A DNA stretch of 64,000 bases from Dietzia natronolimnaea. GTDB lineage: Bacteria; Actinomycetota; Actinomycetes; Mycobacteriales; Mycobacteriaceae. Position numbers and translations under genes: made by a program. Where the stretch lies: positions 87,945 through 151,944 of the forward strand of contig NZ_NTGA01000015.1 in assembly GCF_002289575.1 (NCBI RefSeq), written 5' to 3'. Every line of letters starts with the position of its first letter. The first letter of the stretch is position 1. Positions 7,724 to 15,660 of this stretch are shown one piece after another. The notes beneath the pieces were generated by a model. It was not told the DNA's origin. It saw nothing but the letters and a program-made list of their open reading frames with translations, and did not search any database.

Positions 7724-8893
7724 TCAGTTCTGCTCCTCGACGGGCTCGCACTCCTGGCGCTCCATGGAGCCGTTGTCCTTGAGGAACTCGATGGCCTCCG
7801 GCGGGAGGTTGCAGACGAGCCCGACGTTGACGCGCGGGAGCGGCGGCAGGGTGACGCCACCGGACACAGCCAGGCCGATGCCGATGCCGGCAGCAGCGAG
7901 CGAGCCCAGCGCGAGGAGGGTGCCGGCGTCGACCGAGCCGCCCTCGAGCGAGCCTCCGTCGACCGAGCCCTCGACGATCGTCTCGGAACCCTCGAACGTG
8001 GAGCCGAGGTCCGAGGAACCGAGCTCCGAAGAGCCGGCCGTGATGGCGGCGAGGATGCCCTCGAGCGAGCCCGCGTCGAGCGAGCCCGCGTCGAGCGAGT
8101 CGGAGACCGAACCAGCCTCAAGCGAACCGGCCTCGAGCGAGTCCGAAAGCGAACCAGCCTCAAGCGAACCGGCCTCAAGCGAGTCCGAAAGCGAACCAGC
8201 CTCGAGCGAACCGGCCTCAAGCGAGTCGGAGACCGAACCGGCCTCGAGCGAAGCCGGATCAAGCGACTCGGTGTCCAGCGAGTCCGAGGCCGAACCGGCC
8301 TCGAGCGAAGCCGGGTCAAGCGACTCGGTGTCCAGCGAGTCCGAGGCCGAACCGGCCTCGAGCGAAGCCGGGTCGAGCGACTCGGTGTCGAGCGAGCCCT
8401 CAGCGGACGCGGCGTCCAGCGAACCCGGGTCGAGCGACTCGGTGTCGAGCGAGCCCTCGGCCGAGCCGGTGATCGCGTCGAGGATGCCGGTGAGCGAGCC
8501 ACCGTCGAGTGACTCGGTGTCCAGCGAGTCCGAGGCCGAGCCGGCCTCGAGCGAAGCCGGGTCAAGTGACTCGGTGTCCAGCGAGTCCGAGGCCGAGCCG
8601 GCCTCGAGCGAAGCCGGGTCGAGCGACTCGGTGTCCAGCGAGTCCGAGGCCGAACCGGCGTCGAGGGAACCGCTCACACCCTCGAGCGAACCGGTGTCCA
8701 GGGAGCCGTCCGCGCCCGCGGAACCGAGCGCGGCACCGAGGTCGAGGCCGAGCTCGGCCGAGCCTTCAAGAGCCGCACCGAGACCGAGGTCGAGGTTGAG
8801 GCCGGCGCTCTGCGCGTTGGCGACACCCGGCATGGTGCCGAGCGCGAGTCCGGAGGCCGCGATGACGGCGATCATCCGCTTGGAGTTCTTCAT
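7724..8893 (-). CDS. secreted protein of SL(D/E)xx repeats
   Basis: This 389-residue protein starts at ATG 8893, with AGGAAGG about 9 bases upstream. A Sec signal (MKNSKRMIAVIAASG... to VANAQ) is followed by about 250 residues of a degenerate pentad SL(D/E)xx. The pentads are grouped into larger units such as SLDTESLDPASLEAGSASD (19 residues) and SLEAGSLEAGSLSD (14 residues). The composition is Ser, Leu, Asp, Glu, Ala and Gly only, so it is very acidic. After the repeats come a hydrophobic Ala/Gly/Leu helix and a 45-residue tail with two cysteines (VGLVCNL, RQECEP). There is no LPxTG/LAxTG motif. The spacing suggests a solenoid or fibrous surface protein; the function is unknown. Confidence 0.85.
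   Translation of the reverse strand: MKNSKRMIAVIAASGLALGTMPGVANAQSAGLNLDLGLGAALEGSAELGLDLGAALGSAGADGSLDTGSLEGVSGSLDAGSASDSLDTESLDPASLEAGSASDSLDTESLDPASLEAGSASDSLDTESLDGGSLTGILDAITGSAEGSLDTESLDPGSLDAASAEGSLDTESLDPASLEAGSASDSLDTESLDPASLEAGSASDSLDTESLDPASLEAGSVSDSLEAGSLEAGSLSDSLEAGSLEAGSLSDSLEAGSLEAGSVSDSLDAGSLDAGSLEGILAAITAGSSELGSSDLGSTFEGSETIVEGSVDGGSLEGGSVDAGTLLALGSLAAAGIGIGLAVSGGVTLPPLPRVNVGLVCNLPPEAIEFLKDNGSMERQECEPVEEQN
8080..8690 (-). repeat. tandem coding repeats, mostly 57-bp and 42-bp units
   Basis: Near-identical units encode the 19-residue and 14-residue blocks of the secreted repeat protein. Many adjacent units differ by only a few synonymous changes (for example tcaagc/tcgagc), so recent unit duplication or gene conversion is likely. 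Confidence 0.85.
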
Positions 8894-9325
8894 AGGAACT
8901 GCCTTCCTGTTCGTTGGTGACAATCCAGCGACCCGGGTTCTCCCCCTCGTCGCCCGGTCCAGCGCGCGGCCCAGGGGCCGCTCACCGTCGGATCGTGTCA
9001 TCACCCTATCGAGCAATTTTCTGGACTTGTTACAAGAAGTCTCGTTCGGGCACAGCTAAAACCCAGCCATGCATGGGTGCGAAGTCGGCGGGATTCACGC
9101 AATGAGTGCTGCTAAAGACCCCCTAGCCCCCTACTACCTCGACTTATGTGAACCTTAATAAGTGAGCGACAGCTTATAGAAGTCCGCCGCGCCGCCTAAT
9201 TAGTGACGTTGATCACTTTTCACCTTCGTTTGCCTGACTCGCCGCCAACTCGTCGCCCCGCGGGCTCAGACGTGGCTAAATGTGAGGTTGACCTCGCATA
9301 AATCCGTCCCCGATCCAGGAGCGTT
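8894..9325. other. 432-bp divergent intergenic region
   Basis: No convincing gene. The region separates the SL-repeat gene (minus) from the 483-aa gene (plus) and is A+T-richer than its surroundings between about 9000 and 9230. It holds an 11-bp palindrome CTTGTTACAAG (9026-9036), a CRP/GlxR-like site (9202-9217) and a GAGGT-TG-ACCTC inverted repeat (9284-9295) near a possible TAAAT -10. Confidence 0.6.
9202..9217. promoter_or_regulatory. CRP/GlxR-like binding site
   Basis: AGTGACGTTGATCACT has the core GTGA-N6-TCAC of the cAMP-receptor-family consensus TGTGA-N6-TCACA. It is centred about 115 bases before the ATG at 9326 and about 315 bases before the divergent SL-repeat gene. The same arms with a different spacer recur at 19540-19555. 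Confidence 0.55.
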
Positions 9326-10777
9326 ATGACACCCAACAGCAGCGGCGTTCAGTTCCCCGCCGACTCATCCGGAAACCGCTCGTCCGGACGGCTGGCCAAA
9401 CAGGTTGTCGCCGACGCGCTCGCCACCGTGGACCCGGCCGCGAGTGAGCGGGTCCTGAAGATCAAGGACTGGCGGAAGGGGTACATCCAACCCTTCACGG
9501 AACTGGTCAGTGTCGGCGTCGCCGACGCGGCCGCCTGGGACGGGGTCGCCCGGGCCGCCCTCGACTCACTCCAGACCAAGATGGTGGGCGTTCACGAGGT
9601 CGACGGCGAGGCCGTCGAGACCCCGATGAAGGACTACCTCGCCGTCGTCGCGCCCCGATCCACTCCGGGGACCGAGACGGTTCAGGGCACGGCGGCCCCC
9701 GCCACGGAGCTGTCCATCCCCTACCGCGGCGAGGAACTGACCGGCGCGATGCTCCGAGCCCGGCTGGACAAGTGGGTGGACGCCGGGGTGATCGAACCGA
9801 GCTGCGCGGACGCTCTCAGGGTGGTGCAGGACAACCCCGAATGGCTCTCGCTGCCGGGCCGCGCGATGCTCGTGCTCGGCCTGGGGTCCGAGATGGGGCC
9901 CGCTGCCCGGTTACTACGGTGGGGCGCCGACATCCTGGGCGTCGACCTCCCCTCCAGCCCGGTGTGGGACCGGTTCCGCCAGACGGCCGCGGAGTTCGCG
10001 GGACGGATCCACTTCCCCACCGACGAGGACGGTCGGCCGGGCGTCGACCTGCTCACCCAGCTGCCGGAGCTCGCCGCATGGGCCCGGGCGGCCGCACCGG
10101 CCCCGCTCACGGTGGGCAGCTACTTCTACGCGGACGGCGGCACCCACGTCCAGCTCTCCTCCGCGGCCGACGCCCTGGTCGTCGACCTCCTGCAGGACGG
10201 GGCCGCTGATGCCCTGGCCTACCTGGCCACCCCCATGGACACCTTCGTGGTGCCCGCGGACGTCCGGCAGGCCTCGGACGCGGCGCTGAGGGCCCGCAAG
10301 ATCACGGACATCAAGAGGATCGTCGGCACCCTGACCGGCCAGAAGGTCTTCCACCGCAACTACGAGAAGGGCAGCGGTCCCGCGGTACACGACGCCCTGG
10401 TCCCCCAGCAGGGCCCCAATTACACGCTGGCCAAACGGGTGCAGCGGTGGCGCGCCACCACCGCGTTCGCGGACGGGCACACCGTCTCGATCAACGTGGC
10501 CCCCGCCACCGACACCCGGTCGGTCACCAAGAACAAGATCCTCGCGGCGACCTACAAGGGGGCGCACGCGTTCGGCATCGAGATCTTCGAACCGGCCACC
10601 TCGTCCGCGTTGCTCGCGGCACTGCTGGTCCACGATCTCAACGTCGGCCGGCCGGACGTCGGGGTGCAGTGGGAGCACGAGTCGCACGGGGCCGCCTCGG
10701 GAGGCCTGTGGCGTCAGCCCTACCTGCCCCGTACCGCGCTGCCGGTGGCCGCGCTGCTCGGTACCGTCAAGAGGTAG
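9326..10777 (+). CDS. unrecognised 483-aa protein with Rossmann-like segment
   Basis: I do not recognise this protein. It is a cytoplasmic-looking 483-residue polypeptide with no signal or membrane segment. Around residues 178-200 a hydrophobic strand, a Gly-rich turn (VLGLGSEMGPA) and a second strand (ADILGVDLP) resemble a nucleotide-binding Rossmann motif, with an acidic residue after strand 2. The C-terminal half keeps HRNYEKGSGP and an IEIFEPATSSALLAALLVHDL segment. AGGAG lies 5 bases before the ATG. It is followed 61 bases later by pspA in the same direction, so a link to envelope stress is possible but only positional. Confidence 0.6.
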   Translation: MTPNSSGVQFPADSSGNRSSGRLAKQVVADALATVDPAASERVLKIKDWRKGYIQPFTELVSVGVADAAAWDGVARAALDSLQTKMVGVHEVDGEAVETPMKDYLAVVAPRSTPGTETVQGTAAPATELSIPYRGEELTGAMLRARLDKWVDAGVIEPSCADALRVVQDNPEWLSLPGRAMLVLGLGSEMGPAARLLRWGADILGVDLPSSPVWDRFRQTAAEFAGRIHFPTDEDGRPGVDLLTQLPELAAWARAAAPAPLTVGSYFYADGGTHVQLSSAADALVVDLLQDGAADALAYLATPMDTFVVPADVRQASDAALRARKITDIKRIVGTLTGQKVFHRNYEKGSGPAVHDALVPQQGPNYTLAKRVQRWRATTAFADGHTVSINVAPATDTRSVTKNKILAATYKGAHAFGIEIFEPATSSALLAALLVHDLNVGRPDVGVQWEHESHGAASGGLWRQPYLPRTALPVAALLGTVKR

Positions 10778-10838
10778 GAACACGCCACGGGTCGGCCTTC
10801 CGGCCCGCGCCCACGGTGCCGACAGTTAGGACCCCGCC

Positions 10839-11786
10839 ATGCCGAACCCGTTCTCCAAGAGCTGGAACTACCTCAAGGCCTCGCTAGACAAGAAGGTCGA
10901 CGACAACGCGGACCCCAAGATCCTCGTCCGCCAGGCCATGGACAACGCCCGCCAGCAACACAAGGCGGTGACCGACCAGGCGGCCTCGGTGATCGGCAAC
11001 GCCAAACAGCTCGAGATCGCGATGGGCACCAAGTCCCGCCAGCTCGACGAGGTGCAGGGCCAGATCCGTCAGACCCTCCAGGTGGCCGAATCGGCCCGGG
11101 CGGAGGGGGACACGGCCCGCGCCGGCCAGTTCGACGCGCAGGCCGAGCAGCTCGCCTCGAAGATGGTCACGCTGGAACAGGACCTGGAGAACACCAAGCA
11201 GCTGCACGGGCAGGCGGTCCAGGCCGCCGAGCAGGCCAAGCAGGCGGTCAAGGAGTCCGACCAGAGACTGCGGGAGACGCTCGCGCAGGAGGACCAGCTG
11301 CTCCTCCAGGCCACGCAGGCCGAGATGCAGCACCGCACCGTCGAGTCCGTGTCCTCGCTGGAGGGCGGCGGCGGTGGCAACTCGCCGACATTCGATGAGA
11401 TCCGGGCCAAGATCGAGGGCCGCTACACCACGGCGCTGGGCAAGCAGGAACTCGCGGAGGCCACGGGGGCACCGTCCACCGCGCAGCTCGACGCCGCCGC
11501 GTTCACCCGCGAGTCGGAAGGGAAGAGCAAGCTCGAGCAGATCCGGGCGTCCATGGGCCTGAACAGCGGCGGGACCGCCGTCGAGGGAGCCGGGGCGGCC
11601 GGCGCGACGGACCGTCAGCTGACCGAGGGTGCAGGGGCCGACGGTTCCGCGGGCGCCACGGACGCCGCGACGCGCGGCGAACAGACGGAACCCTCGGGAC
11701 CCACCCCGCAGGACGCGGGGACCCCGGAGCCGGGCCCCTCCGATCTCTCCGGCGGGCCGACCCTCCCCCGCGACACGAGGGACTGA
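10839..11786 (+). CDS. pspA: PspA/IM30-family membrane-stress protein
   Basis: This 315-residue protein opens with the amphipathic helix and FSKSWNYLKASLDKKVDDNADP signature region of PspA (the motif continues with P-x-I/K-x-(L/I/V)-x-Q-A-(I/M)). A long coiled coil of Gln/Glu/Ala heptads follows, from about residue 25 to 175. The C-terminal 90 residues are disordered, rich in Gly, Thr, Pro and Glu. PspA oligomers coat stressed or leaky cytoplasmic membrane. The usual regulatory partners (PspB/C, or the ClgR-Rv2743c arrangement) are not present here; the upstream neighbour is the unrecognised 483-aa gene. Confidence 0.85.
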   Translation: MPNPFSKSWNYLKASLDKKVDDNADPKILVRQAMDNARQQHKAVTDQAASVIGNAKQLEIAMGTKSRQLDEVQGQIRQTLQVAESARAEGDTARAGQFDAQAEQLASKMVTLEQDLENTKQLHGQAVQAAEQAKQAVKESDQRLRETLAQEDQLLLQATQAEMQHRTVESVSSLEGGGGGNSPTFDEIRAKIEGRYTTALGKQELAEATGAPSTAQLDAAAFTRESEGKSKLEQIRASMGLNSGGTAVEGAGAAGATDRQLTEGAGADGSAGATDAATRGEQTEPSGPTPQDAGTPEPGPSDLSGGPTLPRDTRD

Positions 11787-11921
11787 CCCGTTCGCGCTCG
11801 TCTTCGGCAGCAATGAGTCCGGGGCGATTTCTGCTGGTCCCACGCGGCCGTGCGCGGTATTCTGGCGGTCGGCGTCGCCGTGAGCCCGTCCACGGCGTCG
11901 GCCTGATCACCAGGAGACGCC

Positions 11922-12440
11922 ATGCCCACCGCACCCACGCCCTCCGGCCGTCTCTCCGAGTCGGGAGCGGTCGTGTTCTCCCGCCGCCTGCCCCGGTCCC
12001 GTGCGGAGGCGTGGGCCGCAGTGACGGACCCGACGCGCACCGCCCGGTGGATCGGGCCGTGGTCGGGCGACCCGGCGTCCGGCACCGTCCAGCTCACCAT
12101 GACCGCCGAGGAGGGTGACCCCGTCGACGGGGTCGAGGTGGTCACCTGCGACGCGCCGGGGTTCCTGGTGGTGCGGACCGGACCGGGCGGGTGGTTGCTC
12201 ACCGTGAGAATCGAGGGCGACGACGACGAGGGCAGCGGCAAGGGCAGCAACGAGGCCGTCATCTCCCTGGAGCAGGACATCGCGGACGCCGAGTCCGCCG
12301 CGTCCATCGGTCCCGGGTGGGACTACTACCTGGATCGCCTGGTCGAAGCGGAGGCGGGACGGGATCCGGACGCCCTGCGCTTCGAACCCGACTACTACCC
12401 CGGCCTCGCGGAGTACTACCGGAACCTGGTGGGCGGCTGA
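11922..12440 (+). CDS. SRPBCC-family protein
   Basis: This 172-residue single-domain START-like protein has the pattern FSRRLPRSRAEAWAAVTDP followed by RWIGPWSGDP, as in AHSA1/polyketide-cyclase-like proteins that bind hydrophobic ligands. An acidic Gly/Ser loop (GDDDEGSGKGSN) interrupts the sheet near residue 95. CAGGAG lies 7 bases before the ATG. It stands alone after pspA. A specific function cannot be inferred. Confidence 0.65.
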   Translation: MPTAPTPSGRLSESGAVVFSRRLPRSRAEAWAAVTDPTRTARWIGPWSGDPASGTVQLTMTAEEGDPVDGVEVVTCDAPGFLVVRTGPGGWLLTVRIEGDDDEGSGKGSNEAVISLEQDIADAESAASIGPGWDYYLDRLVEAEAGRDPDALRFEPDYYPGLAEYYRNLVGG

Positions 12441-12719
12441 GCGGCCTGTGCCGCCTCGCTGGGCATCACACCTCGCTCTGCTCCCTCCCATTTCTCCCAC
12501 CCCCGTCTCTTCTCCCACCCCCGTCTCGACCCCACCTCCCTTGCCACCGCTGACGCCGCTGCCCCCGTAGCCCCGGCCGCTCTGACCGCCCCGGCCGCGA
12601 TATGGGCATCTGTCGTGGTCAGAGCGCCGTGTCGTACCCCGTTGCTAGTGTTTCCCTATCGAACACAGGAGCGATTACTTGGCTCCCGGGATTATCTGGC
12701 TACAGGGAAGGGGAGGCGG
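12441..12719. other. 279-bp intergenic region with inverted repeat
   Basis: No gene seen. The first half is a pyrimidine-rich tract with repeats of CCCACCCCCGTCTC. GCTCTGACC (12579-12587) and GGTCAGAGC (12617-12625) form a perfect 9-bp inverted repeat with a 29-base loop. TAGTGT (12646-12651) is a candidate -10 for the HNH gene. Confidence 0.45.
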
Positions 12720-14264
12720 ATGTCGGCAGAACACGGTTCGGGGATCGCAGCGGCCGGGCTGGCCGCCCTCGATGCTCTCCGCGCCGAGAACCGCGCTGCC
12801 GCAGCCCGCCTGCAGGCCTGTCACGATCTCCTCGCATTGTGCGAGGAGGAGCAGTTCGCCCGCGATGTCGAGGCCGGCTACTACGACCCCGATGGGCCTC
12901 CGCGTCCGCGCGACCACGCCGTGCTGGACCCCTTCGACGTCGCCTGCGCGGAACTGGTCGCCACCTACGGCGTTCATCACCACCGTGCGTCGGCGATGCT
13001 CACACTGGCCCGGGACCTCGTCATGGGGTTCCCCGGGATCGTCGAGGCCATGAGGTCCGGCCTCCTGGACGAGCGCACGGCGGGGATGCTCGTCAGACAG
13101 ATGCGGACGGTCGACCCCTCCGTGCTGGACGCCGTGCACCGGCTGGTCGTGGACTGGCTGCTGGGCTCCATCGAATCCGGCGAGCGGCCCGGCCGCTCCG
13201 CGATTCTGGCCAAGACCGACAGCATCATCGCGGCCTTCGACCCGGAGGGCGTTGCCAGACGGTGCGCCGCTGCGCGGCTCGAGCGTGGAGTCAGCGTCCG
13301 TCGCGGGGCGGACGGGATGTCAGAGCTGCGCGCGCACCTCACCTCGACCGAGGCCAGCGCGGTCCACGACGCGCTCCAGCACACTGCCGGACAGCGGCTC
13401 GAGCAGGAGAAGCAGGCCCGGATCGACGCCGTCCGCAACGGCACCGGGCCGGCGTACGACCCGCACGCTCGCTCACGCCAACAACACCGCGCGGACGCCC
13501 TCGTCGACGCGATCCTCGGCACCGGAGACTGTTCTGACGCCGGAGACTCGGGCCGCTTCGCACCCGCATCCGCCCCGCAGATCAGACCGGTCATCACCAT
13601 CCTGGCCCCTCGCGGTCCGGGCGAGGAGCCGGAGGTGTACGTCCCGCGAGGCGGGCCCGCGTCGATCGACGCGCTGATCGCTCTGCTCGCCCGCAGCGTC
13701 GGAGCCCATATCTCCCTTCCCGATCCCGAAGCCGGGTCCGCGGACTCGATCGACGGTGCGCGCCGCTACCGGATCAGCGCCGAGCTGGCCCGCCGGATCC
13801 GGTTACGCGACGGCACCTGCCGCCACCCCGGATGTTCGGTCCCCGCCGAGGACTGCGACGTGGACCATGTCGTGCCCTTCGACCACTCGGACCCGGAAGC
13901 CGGCGGTCAGACCATCGAGGCCAACCTCATGTGCCTCTGCCGGCGGCACCACAGGTTCAAGACCTTCCACACCTGGTATTACCAACTACTGCGGGACGGA
14001 ACGCTGACCATCGTCACGGAGAGTGGTCACACCATCACGACTCTCCCCGACGGCCCCCTGGCGAAGTGGCGGGACCTGACCCGCAACGGGTTCGCCACGC
14101 TGCCCGGCCCCGGTTCCGCGGAGCGACCCTGGCTCCGGCCCCGGCCCCTCAGCACCCACTGGTATCGACGGGCGTGCCGCATAGCCGCCCAGCGCCGCGA
14201 GAACGTCGCGGCGTCGCGGGGCGACGGGCCGGACGTCGACGACCGCGATCCCCCGCCCTTCTGA
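12720..14264 (+). CDS. DUF222 / 13E12-type HNH endonuclease protein
   Basis: This 514-residue protein belongs to the actinobacterial 13E12-repeat family. An N-terminal DUF222 helical domain (about residues 15-330) is followed by a C-terminal HNH nuclease. The HNH zinc-binding pattern is complete: CRHPGC near residue 367, CDVDHVVPF with the catalytic DH, the central Asn in EANLMCLC, and the final HH of RRHHRFKTF. I chose the ATG at 12720 because GGGGAGG sits 4 bases before it. Such genes occur in many copies per mycobacterial genome and some hold phage attachment sites. No phage or attachment-site remnant is visible here. Confidence 0.88.
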   Translation: MSAEHGSGIAAAGLAALDALRAENRAAAARLQACHDLLALCEEEQFARDVEAGYYDPDGPPRPRDHAVLDPFDVACAELVATYGVHHHRASAMLTLARDLVMGFPGIVEAMRSGLLDERTAGMLVRQMRTVDPSVLDAVHRLVVDWLLGSIESGERPGRSAILAKTDSIIAAFDPEGVARRCAAARLERGVSVRRGADGMSELRAHLTSTEASAVHDALQHTAGQRLEQEKQARIDAVRNGTGPAYDPHARSRQQHRADALVDAILGTGDCSDAGDSGRFAPASAPQIRPVITILAPRGPGEEPEVYVPRGGPASIDALIALLARSVGAHISLPDPEAGSADSIDGARRYRISAELARRIRLRDGTCRHPGCSVPAEDCDVDHVVPFDHSDPEAGGQTIEANLMCLCRRHHRFKTFHTWYYQLLRDGTLTIVTESGHTITTLPDGPLAKWRDLTRNGFATLPGPGSAERPWLRPRPLSTHWYRRACRIAAQRRENVAASRGDGPDVDDRDPPPF

Positions 14265-14297
14265 CGCCACGGCGTGAACGCCCGCGGCCCGCCCGGG

Positions 14298-15560
14298 TCA
14301 GCGGTGCTTGAGCAGAACCGCGCGGATCCCCTCGTGGAATCCATCGCGCAGCCGAACCCGCTGCGCCTCGGTCAGGGTGAACTCGTTGAGCATCTGACAC
14401 GCGAACTGCAGCAGCGGGCGGTCCACCGCGGGCGGGAGCACTCCCCCGGAGAGCAGGTGGGCCTGATCGCGCTGCTCCTCGGTGGCGGCCTGTTCGTACC
14501 ACCAGGTCGCGTACTGCTGGCCCACGTCGAACGGCGTCTGCTCACCGGACGAGGTCCACACCTCCTCCGACAGGGGGACGAACTTGGACCGCAGCGGGCG
14601 GCGATGGGGCGCCATCATCGACGGGCTCGGACGCGAGGACCCGTTGGACTGGGGGCCCGGCGTCGACGCCTCCGCCTGAGACCGGTCCGGGGACGGCGGT
14701 GGGGACTGGTCGTCCCTGGGCTCGGTTCCGGGTGCCGTGTCCACCGACTCCGACCCGACGCCCGACCGCACCCCACGCTCGGCGATCGCCGCGCAGTCCT
14801 GTGCGTCGGCCGCCTGCTCCTCCGCATCGGCAGCTCGCTCCTCGTCGGCGATCGTCAGGCGTGTCTCATCGGCCACCGAGGTCGCCGGCGCGCGGTCGGG
14901 GCGCAGATCCACCTCGACCATCCCCACCGACTCCTCACCCTCCGGCTCGCTACCGTCATCACCCGGCGTGGAGGGACGCTCGGACGAGGACCGGACCTTC
15001 GGTGGGATCGGCCCCTCGAGAACCCTGATCTGCATGGCGTCGTGAAAATCAGTGCGCGGATCCAGCACCAGCGTGGTGTCGCAGGCGTGCCGCAACGCCG
15101 AGGAGATGGAATCCCACCCGAAGCCCACCAGATGCATGCGCACCCCGGCGTCCACGGCGACCCGGACCCCGGGGATCATGTCGGCATCACCGGTGACCAG
15201 CACCATGTCCGAACACTGGCCCTTGTAGGCGGCCTGGATCATGTCCGCGACCAGGAGTGTGTCGACGGCTTTCTGGGTGCGCCGCTCGCCCCACTCGATC
15301 AGTTGACCTGCACGCAGCTGCACGCCCTCGATCACCCGGAGCGTGCGCTGGTAACGGTGCGGGCCGGAATCCGGAATCCCGTCGTACCAGTTCTGCCGTT
15401 GCACCGGCTGGTCGACGAGACCGTGGGCAACCTGATCTAAGCGGTGCACGACCGTGGCCAGGGATATCTCCAACTGACCGCGCGCACCCTCCTCCCACGA
15501 GTTGTAGAAGCTAGCCAAGAGATACGAGGTATCCACGAGGACCAGAGTCCGTTCGAGCAT
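14298..15560 (-). CDS. NYN-domain (PIN-like) ribonuclease candidate
   Basis: This 420-residue protein has an N-terminal NYN/LabA-type domain (about residues 1-190). The acidic residues expected to bind metal are in LVLVDTSYLL, KAVDTLLVADM and LVTGDADMIPG. A low-complexity acidic linker (about 200-310) is followed by a C-terminal helical segment (about 330-420) with a WWYEQAATEEQRDQAH stretch. The ATG at 15560 is preferred to the GTG at 15569 because the nearest AGG lies closer to proper spacing. Members cleave RNA or bind nucleic acid. It converges on the HNH gene and is divergent from the SDR gene. Confidence 0.75.
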   Translation of the reverse strand: MLERTLVLVDTSYLLASFYNSWEEGARGQLEISLATVVHRLDQVAHGLVDQPVQRQNWYDGIPDSGPHRYQRTLRVIEGVQLRAGQLIEWGERRTQKAVDTLLVADMIQAAYKGQCSDMVLVTGDADMIPGVRVAVDAGVRMHLVGFGWDSISSALRHACDTTLVLDPRTDFHDAMQIRVLEGPIPPKVRSSSERPSTPGDDGSEPEGEESVGMVEVDLRPDRAPATSVADETRLTIADEERAADAEEQAADAQDCAAIAERGVRSGVGSESVDTAPGTEPRDDQSPPPSPDRSQAEASTPGPQSNGSSRPSPSMMAPHRRPLRSKFVPLSEEVWTSSGEQTPFDVGQQYATWWYEQAATEEQRDQAHLLSGGVLPPAVDRPLLQFACQMLNEFTLTEAQRVRLRDGFHEGIRAVLLKHR

Positions 15561-15660
15561 GATGATCACTACCTATCACTATGTAAACGTCGGACTTCCA
15601 GCATGCCGCAGGGCGGAAGACCCCGCAGGGGCCGCCACCGATCACAGGAGGACACCCACC

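Noticed and set aside
7724..8893. SL-repeat protein as a sortase E substrate
   Set aside because: The C-terminus has a hydrophobic helix but no LAxTG/LPxTG motif and no basic tail; it ends in about 45 polar residues.
7335..9059. Long plus-strand open frame (574 aa) antisense to the SL-repeat gene
   Set aside because: It exists because the repeated Ser-Leu-Asp/Glu codons lack stops in the complementary frame. The minus frame has a signal peptide, ribosome binding site and terminator; the plus frame has none.
12720..14264. HNH/DUF222 gene as part of a mobile element or phage
   Set aside because: No integrase, inverted ends, target duplication or composition shift seen around it; such genes are commonly single chromosomal copies of a family.
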